64,000 bases of DNA. Origin: Chersky-840 sp963764205 (GTDB lineage: Bacteria; Actinomycetota; Acidimicrobiia; Acidimicrobiales; UBA8190). The position numbers and the translations under genes are program-made. Shown in pieces: positions 20,207 to 28,632 of the stretch; position 1 is the stretch's first letter; each line of letters begins with the position of its first letter. Where the stretch lies: the NCBI GenBank assembly GCA_963764205.1, contig CAVXRN010000006.1:186001-250000 (forward strand). Direction: 5' to 3'. A model generated the notes under the pieces. That model saw only the letters and a program-made list of their open reading frames with translations, made no database searches and had not been told where the DNA came from.

Positions 20207-21559
20207 TCGGGTCGGACCGCCTCGTGTGCACGCGACTCCACCACCGCAGCGCGTTCGAGGAGGAGCGTGCGCTCCTGGGTGTTGCGCGTCAACGCCGCGG
20301 CGCGTTCGAACTCGCGCCGGGCTTCGTCGAGCCGGCCCAGTCGCTCGAGGAGGTCGCCGCGCACGCTGGGCAGGAGGTGATACCCGCCCAGCGAGGGCTC
20401 GACCTGTAAGGCGTCGACGAGCTCGAGGGCCACATCCGGGCCGAACGCCATCGAGTACGCCACGGCCCGGTTGAGCTCGACCACCGGCGACCACGCCAGC
20501 TGGGCCAGCGCGTCGTAGAGCGCGGCGATGCGCACCCAGTCCGTCTCCGACGCGCTGGCGGCGCGGGCGTGACACGCGGCGATGGCCGCCTGGAGCGCGT
20601 ACGGCCCCAACGCCCGGCCCAGTCGCTCGGCCCGGTCCAGCGCCGCCAAGCCCCGTCGGACGAGGAGGTGGTCCCATCGGGCCCGGTCCTGGTCGAGGAG
20701 CAGCACCGGCGCTCCCGTCGGACCGACCCGGGCCCGCAGACGCGACGCCTGGATCTCCATCAGCGCCACGAGGCCGTGGACCTCGGGCTCGTCCACCAGG
20801 AGCTCGGCCAGGATCCGACCCAGACGAAGCGCGTCCTCGCACAGCGCCGGGCGCGTCCAGTCGTCGCCCGCGGTGGCCGAGTACCCCTCGTTGAACACGA
20901 GATAGAGCACCTCGAGCACCGACGCCAGGCGGGCGTCGCGGTCGGCTCCCTCGGGTACCTCGAACGGGACGTTGGCCGCCGACAGCGTGCGCTTGGCCCG
21001 AACGATCCGCTGGGCCACGGTGGACTCCCGCACGAGGAATCGCGCGGGCGATCTCGTCGGTCGTGAGGCCCCCGAGGAGCCGGAGCGTGAGCGCCACGCG
21101 CGCCTCGGTGGACAGGACGGGGTGACACGCGATGAAGATGAGCCGCAGCAGGTCGTCGCCGAAATCGTCGTCGGGCTCGTCGAGATCGATGTCCCGAGCC
21201 CCGACGACCTCCGACCGCACCTCGGCCTCGCGGACGAGCTCGTCCTGTTTGCGCTCGAGCACCGCCCTGCGCCGCAGCAGGTCGACGGCGCGTCGCTTGC
21301 CGACGGTCATGAGCCACGCCCCGGGGTTGTCGGGCACGCCCGACGTGGGCCACGACTCCAACGCCGCGGCCAGGGCGTCATGGGCCAGGTCCTCGCCGAC
21401 ACCGACGTCGCCCGCGTAGCGGGCCAAGCCGGCGATGACCCGCGCCGACTCGATCCGCCACACCGCCTCGATCGCACGCCGGGCAGCCTCGGCACCCGGC
21501 GCGTCCTGACCCGGCGCGTCCTGACCCGGCGCGTCCTGACCCGGCGTGTCCTGGGTCAC
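20173..21559 (-). CDS. ECF sigma factor with C-terminal TPR-like domain (frameshifted)
   Basis: About 460 aa in two segments joined near 21042, where one extra base separates TTDEIARA from FLVRESTVAQR. The N-terminal part has sigma region 2 (DVGVGEDLAHDALAAAL, WLMTVGKRRAVDLLRR) and the later part starts with region 4 helices. The long C-terminal extension (about 220 residues: VLYLVFNEGY, AIAACHARAAS, ELNRAVAYSMAFGP) is typical of ECF41/ECF42-type sigma factors, which are regulated through that extension instead of an anti-sigma. It begins at GTG 21559, right after a DGPF/YCII gene, the standard partner of ECF42 factors. Its N-terminus holds a 15-bp repeat. Confidence 0.85.
21496..21555. repeat. 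15-bp tandem repeat at the start of the sigma factor gene
   Basis: Four units of CCGGCGCGTCCTGAC (last one diverged) directly abut the GTG start (21557-21559) and encode repeated GQDAP. Confidence 0.9.
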
Positions 21560-21566
21560 CGGCGTG

Positions 21567-21944
21567 TTACCTCCCCGCGGCCTTCTGTACCTCGGGCGGG
21601 AACTCCTCGATCTCCATGATCTGACGGACCTCGATGACCGGACCGTCGGCACAGGGGGCTCGCTTGGCCCACTCGACCGCTTCGGCCTTGGACTTCACGT
21701 CGATGAGCCAGTACCCGCCGACGACCTCCTTGGCCTCGGTGAAGGGCCCGTCGGTCGTTGTCGCCTTCCCACCGGGAAACGAGACGCGTACGCCGTCGGA
21801 GCCGGGGTGGAGCCCGTCCAGGGCGAGCAGCACGCCGGCCTTGGCAAGCTCGTCGTTGTATCGGCCCATGGCCGCCACCGCCTCTGCGGTCGGCATCCAG
21901 TCGGCGTCGGAGATGTTCGGGAGCATGAACATCATGAATCGCAT
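21567..21944 (-). CDS. YCII/DGPF-domain protein (partner of ECF sigma)
   Basis: 125 aa. MRFMMFMLPNISDADW opens a ferredoxin-like YCII fold, and TTDGPFTEAKEVVGGYWLI is the DGPF motif. The family is found almost always next to ECF42-type sigma factors; its biochemical role is unsettled. The stop is 8 bases before the sigma GTG start, so the two are probably one operon, controlled by the sigma factor itself. Confidence 0.9.
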   Translation of the reverse strand: MRFMMFMLPNISDADWMPTAEAVAAMGRYNDELAKAGVLLALDGLHPGSDGVRVSFPGGKATTTDGPFTEAKEVVGGYWLIDVKSKAEAVEWAKRAPCADGPVIEVRQIMEIEEFPPEVQKAAGR

Positions 21945-22130
21945 GGTGACTCCTCTTTCTGGTCGTTCGTAGGGTTCGGGATTGGCCCGCCTCCACCGAA
22001 GCGTCGAACGACGCGGGCCGACATCGACACGGCCCGGTCGATTCTTCCCTTCTTTCGCATCCTCCTTCTCCTCGGCTCCCGCTCGGCCCGCTCCGACCCC
22101 TCACCCAGCCGGCCCGCTCGGGCCAAGATG

Positions 22131-22185
22131 ATGAGTGACACTCATTACGAGTTATACTCAGTACGAGCTACACTCAGTAGTGGCC
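22131..22185. promoter_or_regulatory. Operator-like repeats before the MarR-ABC exporter operon
   Basis: A perfect inverted repeat ATGAGTG-A-CACTCAT (22131-22145) overlaps three direct 16-bp units starting ACACTCATTACG, ATACTCAGTACG and ACACTCAGTAGT (22138, 22154, 22170). The AT-rich content stands out from the surrounding sequence. It lies about 60-115 bases before the MarR start and is a likely autoregulatory site; the repeated spacing suggests cooperative binding of dimers. The rest of 21945-22245 shows no gene. Confidence 0.6.
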
Positions 22186-22245
22186 CGGGGCCGCGGTGGA
22201 CAGGCCGACCCCGAGGACGACCTCGATGACGACCCAAGGAGCGCA

Positions 22246-22776
22246 GTGCCCTCTCACACCCATACGTCGCGGGCGCGACCCCGCCCGGACACCACGCTCG
22301 AGCTGGCCGAGCTGCTCTCGCACACGGCACGCCGGTTGCGGCGGGGGTCGATCGTCCAGCTCGCCCCGCTGGGAGTCACGTATGCCCAGGCCCGGGTGCT
22401 CCGGCTGGTCGCGGCCGACGGCCGGCCGTTGCGGATGGCGGACCTCGCCGCCCAGCTCGACGTGGTCCCCCGATCGGTCACGACGATGGTCGACGCCCTC
22501 GAGGCGGCCGGGTTCGTGGCCCGGCACGCCGACCCCGGTGACCGCCGGTCGGTCCTCGTGGCGCTCAGCGACGAAGGTCGTCGCCTGCTCGAAGCGCTCG
22601 AGGCGGCCCGACGCGAGAGCGCGGACGAGGTGTTCGGCGGCCTCGACCCCGACCAGCGACACCAGCTCCTCGACCTGCTCGGCTTCCTGTGCGAGCGCGG
22701 CTCGTGTGTGAGCTGCTGCGGGCCCCCCGCCCATAGATCGACCGCGTCGGACGCCCCGGACGGGGGTGCCCGATGA
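22246..22776 (+). CDS. MarR-family regulator with Cys-rich C-terminus
   Basis: 176 aa from GTG 22246, four bases after AAGGAG. The winged-helix core has RLVAADGRPLRMADLAAQLD, VVPRSVTTMVDALEAAG and the wing ADPGDRRSVLVALSDEG. The end carries CERGSCVSCCGPP, four cysteines in eight residues, which could bind a metal or sense thiol oxidation. It overlaps the exporter gene by ATGA, so it very probably regulates it. The ligand is unknown. Confidence 0.87.
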   Translation: MPSHTHTSRARPRPDTTLELAELLSHTARRLRRGSIVQLAPLGVTYAQARVLRLVAADGRPLRMADLAAQLDVVPRSVTTMVDALEAAGFVARHADPGDRRSVLVALSDEGRRLLEALEAARRESADEVFGGLDPDQRHQLLDLLGFLCERGSCVSCCGPPAHRSTASDAPDGGAR

Positions 22777-24725
22777 GCATGGGCATGGGAATGGGTGGAG
22801 GCGGGCACGGCGGGATGGGCATGGGTCTCATGCGGTCCCTGCGACGCGACAACTCGGTGTTGCAGCAGCAGTTGCCCAAGGGGATCGTGCGTCGCATCGC
22901 GACGTTCGCCCGGCCCTACCGCAAGGCCCTCGGCGTCTTCTTGGTGTTGATCATCGTGGACGCCATCATCGGCGCCGCCAACCCCCTCATCTACCGGGCC
23001 ATCATCGACACCGGGATCAACAAGCACCAGCCCGACCTGATCATCCAGCTCTCGCTCCTCGTCGCCGCGCTGGCCATCCTCGACGCCGGCTTGTCGCTGT
23101 GGCAGCGCTGGGTGTCGGCGCGCATCGGGGAGGGACTCATCTACGACATGCGGACCAAGGTGTTCGGGCACATCCAGAAGATGCCCATCGCCTTCTTCAC
23201 GCGCACTCAGACCGGCGCGCTGGTGTCGAGGCTCAACAACGACGTGCTCGGGGCCCAACAGGCGTTCACCGACACGTTCTCGTCGGTCGTGAGCAACGTG
23301 ATCGGCGTCACCATCACCCTGGCGGCCATGTTCTATCTGTCGTGGCAGATCACGTTGGTGGCCCTGGCGCTGCTCCCCGTCTTCTTGATCCCGGCCCGCT
23401 TCGTCGGCAGGCGCCTGGCCGACATCACGCGCGAGTCGTACACGCTCAACGCCCAGATGACCAACACCATGACCGAGCGGTTCAACGTGGCGGGAGCGTT
23501 GCTGGTCAAGTTGTTCGGCCATCCGAAGGACGAGGTCAGCGGGTTCTCGAGCAAGGCGGGCCGCGTCCGCGACATCGGCATCACCCAGGCCATGTACACG
23601 CGCGTGTTCATGGCGGCCCTGTTGCTCACGGCCTCGCTCGCCACCGCCCTCGTCTATGGCTGGGGCGGCCTGCTGGCCGAGCAGGGCACGCTCATGGTGG
23701 GGACGCTCGTGGCGCTGGCCGCGTACCTCTCGCGCCTCTACGGCCCGTTGACGGCCCTGTCGAACGTGCAACTCGACGTCATGACCGCACTCGTCTCGTT
23801 CGACCGCGTGTTCGAGGTCCTCGACCTGCCACCCATGATCGACGACAAGCCCGACGCCGTGGCAATCCCGCGCGGTCCCGCCCTCATCGAGTTCGACCAC
23901 GTGGACTTCGGCTATCCGAGCGCCGAAGAGGTGTCACTGGCCTCGTTGGAGTCCGTGGCCGTCCTCGAGCGCACCGAGTCACAGCCGGTGCTCTTCGACG
24001 TGTCGTTCAAGGCCCAGCCCGGGCAGCTCGTAGCGCTCGTGGGCCCGTCGGGTGCGGGGAAGACGACCATCAGCCACCTCGTCCCGAGGCTCTACGACGT
24101 GCGGGGCGGGTCGGTGCGCATCAACGGCGTCGACGTCCGCGACGCCACACTCGAGTCCATCGGGGAGGTCGTGGGCATGGTCACCCAGGATGCCCACCTC
24201 TTCCACGAGACCATCCGGGGCAACCTGCGCTACGCCAAACCCGACGCCACCGACGACGAGCTGACCGAGGCCTTGCGCGCCGCGCACATCCTGCCACTGG
24301 TCGAGTCGCTTCCCGGCGGCCTCGACACGCTCGTCGGCGATCGCGGCTACCGCCTGTCGGGAGGCGAGAAGCAACGGATCGCCATCGCGCGCCTCCTGCT
24401 CAAGGCACCCGACATCGTCGTCCTCGACGAGGCCACCGCCCACCTGGACTCGGAGTCCGAAGTGGCCGTGCAGGAGGCGCTCAAGTCGGCGCTGGCCGGG
24501 CGTACGTCACTGGTGATCGCGCACCGCCTGTCGACGGTGCGTGAGGCGGACCAGATCCTGGTGGTCGAGGACGGGCGCATCGTCGAGCGCGGCCGCCACG
24601 ACGAGCTGCTCGCGGCCGGAGGGCTGTACTCCGAGCTCTACACCACGCAGTTCGAGCCTCAGGCAGACCCCGAGATGGTCGGCGACGGCTGGGGAACCGG
24701 GACCGGGGGCGGCGGGCCGGTGTAG
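22773..24725 (+). CDS. ABC exporter, fused membrane and ATPase domains, Met/Gly/His-rich N-terminus
   Basis: 650 aa half-transporter. The first 20 residues (MSMGMGMGGGGHGGMGMGLM) are almost only Met, Gly and His, an unusual metal-binding-like tag. Six membrane helices lie at about residues 55-340. The ATPase has Walker A GPSGAGKTT, Q-loop VTQDAHLF, signature LSGGEKQR, Walker B IVVLDEA and switch His in VIAHRLS, so it should be active as a dimer. Substrate unknown; with the Cys-rich MarR, a metal or soft electrophile is an attractive guess. The end overlaps the convergent CBS-citrate synthase by 67 bases. Confidence 0.9.
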   Translation: MSMGMGMGGGGHGGMGMGLMRSLRRDNSVLQQQLPKGIVRRIATFARPYRKALGVFLVLIIVDAIIGAANPLIYRAIIDTGINKHQPDLIIQLSLLVAALAILDAGLSLWQRWVSARIGEGLIYDMRTKVFGHIQKMPIAFFTRTQTGALVSRLNNDVLGAQQAFTDTFSSVVSNVIGVTITLAAMFYLSWQITLVALALLPVFLIPARFVGRRLADITRESYTLNAQMTNTMTERFNVAGALLVKLFGHPKDEVSGFSSKAGRVRDIGITQAMYTRVFMAALLLTASLATALVYGWGGLLAEQGTLMVGTLVALAAYLSRLYGPLTALSNVQLDVMTALVSFDRVFEVLDLPPMIDDKPDAVAIPRGPALIEFDHVDFGYPSAEEVSLASLESVAVLERTESQPVLFDVSFKAQPGQLVALVGPSGAGKTTISHLVPRLYDVRGGSVRINGVDVRDATLESIGEVVGMVTQDAHLFHETIRGNLRYAKPDATDDELTEALRAAHILPLVESLPGGLDTLVGDRGYRLSGGEKQRIAIARLLLKAPDIVVLDEATAHLDSESEVAVQEALKSALAGRTSLVIAHRLSTVREADQILVVEDGRIVERGRHDELLAAGGLYSELYTTQFEPQADPEMVGDGWGTGTGGGGPV

Positions 24726-26200
24726 CGGGCCGAGGGGCGGATGAGCCGGTTGTGCGCCGCCTGCTCGATCACGTGCGCCGACCACCCGATGGCGCGTCCC
24801 GCCGCGAAGGTGGGCGTGAACATCTGGCGCGGCAGGCCGCAGGTGTACATCACGACGCCGGCGTAGAACTCGACGTTGGTGAAGAGCCGGCGCCCGGGCT
24901 TCATCTCGGCCAGGACGTCGACGGCGGTCCGCTCGACCTGCGCGGCGAGCTCCACCAGCGGGCCACCCAGTGAGCGGGCCACGTCGCGCAGGAACACCGA
25001 GCGCGGGTCGTCGGTCTTGTAGACGCGGTGGCCGAACCCCATGACGCGGTCGCCCCGGCCGACTGCGGCCCGCAGCCACGCGTCGGCGCGCTCCGCGCTG
25101 GCGATGTCGTCGAGCATGGCGAGCGCCCGGCTGGGTGCACCTCCGTGCAGCGGCCCCGACAAGGCGCCGACGGCGCCGCAGATGGCCGCGGCGAGGTCCG
25201 CGCCGGTCGAGGTGATGACGCGGGCGGTGAAGGTCGACGCGTTGAACCCGTGGTCGATGGTGAGGATCTGGTACTGCTCCACGGCGCGGGCGTGGGCCGG
25301 GGACGGCTCCGACCCGGTCACCATCCACAGGTAGTTGGCCGCGGCCGAGAGGTCGGGGCGCGGCTCGACCGGTGTGCGGCCCTCGCCCAGGTTGTAGGCG
25401 GCGGCCATGATCGTCGGCACGACCGAGCACAGCCGTAGGGCCTGGCTCCGCAACTCGGCGTCGTCGATGTCATGGGTCGGTCGCCACCCCAGCTCGGCGC
25501 CGAGGAGCGAGACCGCGGTGCGCAGGACCTCGAACGGGGTGCCCCGGCCCGCCACGTCCGGCAACAACGCCGCCAACCCGGGCGGAAGGGCCCGGAGGCC
25601 CGCCACGTCCGCCGCGAACCGGCGCGCCTGGCCGGGGTCGGGGAGCTCGCCCTCGAACAGCAGGTACCAGACGTCTTCGAGCGATCGCCGCGCCGCGAGG
25701 TCGACGGCAGAGTACTGGCGGTAGTGGAAGAAGCCCTCCTCGCCCCGGACGTCGCCCACCGAGGTCTCCGCCGCCACGACGCCTTCGAGGCCGGCGGGGA
25801 TCTCCGCGCCGTGCTCGTCCGCGGGGCGCAGGCGCGCCACGCCCATGAGGTCGCGCAACGACACCACCCCGACGAGGTCGTGACCGTCGACGACCGGCAG
25901 ATGCCGGTACTGGTGATGGGCCAGGCTGGTCCACGCCGCGTCGACCTCCTCCTCGGGCCCGAGCACATCGGGATTCGCCGTCATCCACATCTCGACCGTC
26001 TCGGCGCCCGCTGTCGTGGCCGCCGCCGCAGCGCGCAGGAGGTCGCGCTCGGTCACGATGCCCGTCACCTTGCCCCGCTCGGTCACGATCACCGAGCCGA
26101 TGCCCGCGTCCCGCATGGTTCGGGCCGCCTCGTCGAGCGGCGTTCCGGCTTCGCACGTCACCGCGGGGGTCGACATGAGATCAGCGACGACGGTCGGCAT
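24659..26200 (-). CDS. Citrate synthase with two N-terminal CBS domains
   Basis: 513 aa. Residues 1-125 are a CBS pair (DLMSTPAVTCEAGTPLDEA, GKVTGIVTERDLL, VVDGHDLVGVVSLRDLMG). The rest is a type II citrate synthase body with DHGFNAST, LSGPLHGGA and MGFGHRVYKTDDPR supplying the catalytic histidines. At the position of the catalytic Asp (E. coli D362, PNVDFYSG) the sequence is TNVEFYAG, so Asp is replaced by Glu444 (codon 24869-24871). CBS pairs bind adenosine nucleotides and could gate flux by energy charge. It could make citrate or methylcitrate. It is divergent from a second citrate synthase, 161 bases away. Confidence 0.87.
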   Translation of the reverse strand: MPTVVADLMSTPAVTCEAGTPLDEAARTMRDAGIGSVIVTERGKVTGIVTERDLLRAAAAATTAGAETVEMWMTANPDVLGPEEEVDAAWTSLAHHQYRHLPVVDGHDLVGVVSLRDLMGVARLRPADEHGAEIPAGLEGVVAAETSVGDVRGEEGFFHYRQYSAVDLAARRSLEDVWYLLFEGELPDPGQARRFAADVAGLRALPPGLAALLPDVAGRGTPFEVLRTAVSLLGAELGWRPTHDIDDAELRSQALRLCSVVPTIMAAAYNLGEGRTPVEPRPDLSAAANYLWMVTGSEPSPAHARAVEQYQILTIDHGFNASTFTARVITSTGADLAAAICGAVGALSGPLHGGAPSRALAMLDDIASAERADAWLRAAVGRGDRVMGFGHRVYKTDDPRSVFLRDVARSLGGPLVELAAQVERTAVDVLAEMKPGRRLFTNVEFYAGVVMYTCGLPRQMFTPTFAAGRAIGWSAHVIEQAAHNRLIRPSARYTGPPPPVPVPQPSPTISGSA

Positions 26201-26293
26201 GGGCTGGCTCCGTTTCTCTGGTCCGGATCCTCGTGGCAGCAGAGGGTGTGCGCCACCAGCATCATCTTGCTCTCCCGGATCATCCGTGTAAAT

Positions 26294-26303
26294 GTTGATC
26301 AAC
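26294..26303. promoter_or_regulatory. Palindrome in the divergent citrate synthase promoter region
   Basis: GTTGATCAAC, a perfect 10-bp palindrome in an AT-rich patch between the two divergent citrate synthase genes; candidate operator, possibly for the MerR-like domain of the 26362 gene product. Confidence 0.4.
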
Positions 26304-26313
26304 TCAATGTCTA

Positions 26314-26369
26314 CCTTCCATGACACGCCTTCCATGACACGCCTTCGATGACACGCCTTCCATGACACG
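26314..26369. repeat. 14-bp tandem repeat spanning the start of the HTH-citrate synthase
   Basis: Four units of CCTTCCATGACACG (third has CGATG). The last contains the likely ATG start (26362). The 14-bp period shifts frame each unit, so each copy offers an ATG in a different frame. Confidence 0.9.
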
Positions 26370-27567
26370 GATGCTCGAGAGCGCCGAGGCGGCACGGCGG
26401 TTGGGCGTGAAGCTGCCGACGCTGTACGCGTACGTGAGCCGGGGGCTGTTGGTCTCCCACCGCGCCCCCGAGGGCCGCGGGAGCCTCTTCGCGGCCGAGG
26501 ACGTCGAGGCGCTGGCCAAGCGCTCACGGGGTGGGCGGAGCACCGAGACCAGGCTCGCCACCGTCACGACGTCCACCACCCAGCTGCGCGACGACGGACC
26601 GGTCTACCGCGGCACCCCCGCCACCGCGCTCGCCACGACCGTCCCCTACGAGGAGGCGGCCGAGCTGCTGTGGTGGGGCGAGCCGGAACGTGATGCCGGG
26701 CCGACGACCGGATGGGAGCCGTTCCGGTTGCAGCCACCACCCGACCTCGGCGCCTCGGACCGCCTGCGCTGGGCCGTGGTGATGGCCGGCGCCGGTGACC
26801 CGCTGCGCTCGGACCTCCGTCGGTCGTCGGTCATCTCGGTCGCCCGGCGGTTGGTGGCCACGATGGTGGACGTCCTTCCGGGGCCGCACAGACGGCAACC
26901 GCCGCTCGAGCTCGGCGGCGTACGCCGGGAGCACTCCGTGGCGGGCGCGCTCACGGCCCGACTGGCCCCGGAGCCCGATGCCGACCTCGTACGGGCCGTG
27001 AACGCGGCGTTGATCCTGCTCGCGGACCACGAGCTCGCCACGTCCACCGTCGCGGTCCGGGTGGCGGCCTCGGCGCGCGCCAACCTCTACGACGCCGTGT
27101 TGGCTGGCCTCGGCGTCGTGGCGGGGCCGTTGCACGGCGGGGCGTCGCAGCTCGCCTACGGCCTGGTGCGCGACGCCGAGGAGCTCGGACCCGAGCGCGC
27201 CCTGGACGAGACGCTGCGGTGGCAGCATCGGCTCCCGGGGTTCGGACACAGCGTCTACCGGGGCGACGACCCCCGCTTCACGGTGCTCAAGGGCCTGGTC
27301 GACGACCTGTCGCCGCCGCAACGCCGACGCGTCCTCGACTCCCTGCTGGCGCTGGCGGCGGAGCGGGCCATCCCGGGGCCCAACGTCGATCTGGGCCTGG
27401 CCGCGCTGACGCGCGCCGGGGGGATGGCCGACGACGCCGGGCGCACCATCTTCACCATCGCCCGGGTGGCGGGGTGGACGGCGCACTACCTCGAGGAGCT
27501 CGAGGAGCGGCCCATCCGCTACCGGGCCCGGGCCGTCTATGCCAGCCGCCCGCCCCCGACCCCGTAG
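26362..27567 (+). CDS. Citrate synthase with N-terminal MerR-like HTH
   Basis: 401 aa. Residues 1-55 form a helix-turn-helix (SAEAARRLGVKLPTLYAYVSR, then the wing region GRGSLFAAEDVEALA) like MerR/excisionase DNA-binding heads. The remainder is a short citrate synthase: AGPLHGGASQ, LPGFGHSVYRGDDPR and GPNVDLGLAAL hold the two histidines and the catalytic Asp. Some actinobacterial citrate synthase paralogs carry such a head. The protein may bind its own promoter and sense acyl-CoA or oxaloacetate; this is inference. The start lies inside a 14-bp repeat, so it is not certain; Met 26371 is an alternative. Confidence 0.83.
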   Translation: MTRMLESAEAARRLGVKLPTLYAYVSRGLLVSHRAPEGRGSLFAAEDVEALAKRSRGGRSTETRLATVTTSTTQLRDDGPVYRGTPATALATTVPYEEAAELLWWGEPERDAGPTTGWEPFRLQPPPDLGASDRLRWAVVMAGAGDPLRSDLRRSSVISVARRLVATMVDVLPGPHRRQPPLELGGVRREHSVAGALTARLAPEPDADLVRAVNAALILLADHELATSTVAVRVAASARANLYDAVLAGLGVVAGPLHGGASQLAYGLVRDAEELGPERALDETLRWQHRLPGFGHSVYRGDDPRFTVLKGLVDDLSPPQRRRVLDSLLALAAERAIPGPNVDLGLAALTRAGGMADDAGRTIFTIARVAGWTAHYLEELEERPIRYRARAVYASRPPPTP

Positions 27568-27602
27568 CGCACCGACCCCGTAGCCCACCCACCCCGTCTC
27601 CC
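27555..27602. repeat. 16-bp tandem repeat across the stop of the HTH-citrate synthase
   Basis: Three units of about ACCGACCCCGTAGCCC; the stop codon TAG (27565-27567) lies in the first and is copied in the second. Confidence 0.8.
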
Positions 27603-27980
27603 ACGCACGCTGCCCGGACGCGACGACGCCCGCACTCCGGTGTGGGGTGGCGGGCGCCGTACCTCGATTGTCAGCGCCTCGAAGCATATGGACGAGACCC
27701 CCGTTCCGGCTCCAAACACCGTGGTCTTTGCGACTGGGCCCGGGCGCCGTAGACGGCCGGGTGCATCGTCGCCTATGTGTCCGGGGAATAAGTCCCGTCG
27801 GGACGACCGAGGTCGCCCGCAGTCCAGCAGCCGAGAGGCGCTTGTGTACAAGCCCGACGAACCAGTCGCCTCACCTCCTCGTACCAACGTTCGATACGCG
27901 TTCCATCTTGCGCCCACGGGGCGTCGGCCCGGTAGGGACCAAAGTCCCTCGCCGTCTCGCCCCGCCGACGAGCGGTTGCG
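27603..27980. other. Gene-free spacer with strong hairpins
   Basis: About 380 bases between two convergent genes, with less biased composition than its neighbours. It has two perfect hairpins that share arms of GGGAC/GTCCC: GTCCCG-T-CGGGAC (27792-27804) and AGGGAC-CAAA-GTCCCT (27934-27949). CTTGTGTACAAG near 27840 is a further near-palindrome. Possible small RNA or transcription end; no protein is supported. Confidence 0.45.
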
Positions 27981-28568
27981 CTAGGCGCCGGGAGCGAGCG
28001 CCGACTCGACGACGCCGGCCACGAGCTCGCCCGACGAGCGCAGCGGCTCGGTGCTCCGCAGCGTGCGGCTGAGGGTGATCGCCCCTTCGAAGGCGGACAG
28101 GCCGAACAGCGCCAGCCCCTCGGCCCGTACCGGGTCGACGCCCGCCCCGGTCAACGCCGCCACCAAGGTCGCGAGCCAGGAGCCGAAGGCATCGGCGCAG
28201 ACCAGGCGCAATGCCTCGGTCGTGTTGGCCGCCTCGAGCGCGACGGTGGCGATGGGACAGCCGTCGGCGAAGTCCGAAGCCTCGAGGGCCTGCGCGCTCA
28301 GGTCGAAGAACTGGCGCAAGGCGACGTCGGGGCTCCCGGCGCGCTCGAACACGAGCTCGATGAGCCGGCGGTAGCGCTCGCCCGAGCGGCGGAGGGCCAG
28401 GACACCGAGCTCCTCCTTGCCGCCGGGGAAGAAGTGGTACAGCGAGCCCCACGGCGCGCCGCCTTCGCGCACGATCGACTTGAGCGCCGTGCCCTCGTAG
28501 CCCTGCCGGCGGAACAGGCCGGCACCGGCGTCGAGGATCCGCTCCCGGGTGTCCGACGTCCTGGGCAC
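27981..28568 (-). CDS. TetR-family regulator
   Basis: 195 aa. The N-terminal HTH reads TRERILDAGAGLFRRQGYEGTALKSIVREGGAPWGSLYHFFPGGKEEL, close to the YcdC/AcrR-type pattern with the Y-H-F-F-P-G-G-K variant. The C-terminal ligand domain has a TetR_C motif (SDFADGCPIATVALE) shared with lfrR-like regulators. It is divergent from the enoyl-CoA hydratase gene with 64 bases between starts, which suggests it controls that gene. Confidence 0.88.
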   Translation of the reverse strand: MPRTSDTRERILDAGAGLFRRQGYEGTALKSIVREGGAPWGSLYHFFPGGKEELGVLALRRSGERYRRLIELVFERAGSPDVALRQFFDLSAQALEASDFADGCPIATVALEAANTTEALRLVCADAFGSWLATLVAALTGAGVDPVRAEGLALFGLSAFEGAITLSRTLRSTEPLRSSGELVAGVVESALAPGA

Positions 28569-28581
28569 ACCACCAGGGTAC

Positions 28582-28611
28582 TTGACGAATAACTAGATCG
28601 TCTTACATAGT
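28582..28611 (+). promoter_or_regulatory. Promoter for the enoyl-CoA hydratase gene
   Basis: TTGACG (28582-28587), an 18-base spacer and CATAGT (28606-28611). ACTA and TAGT arms of a loose inverted repeat overlap it (28592-28611), where the divergent TetR protein could bind. GGGAGGT at 28619 precedes ATG 28633 by seven bases. Confidence 0.55.
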
Positions 28612-28632
28612 ACGAACCGGGAGGTCAGGTCG

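Noticed and set aside
27700..27800. Cyclic-di-GMP riboswitch core on the minus strand (CGCAAAGACCACGG near 27735)
   Set aside because: Similar to CGCAAAGCCACGG, but the matching GCAAACC and the tetraloop hairpin are missing, and no gene lies downstream on that strand.
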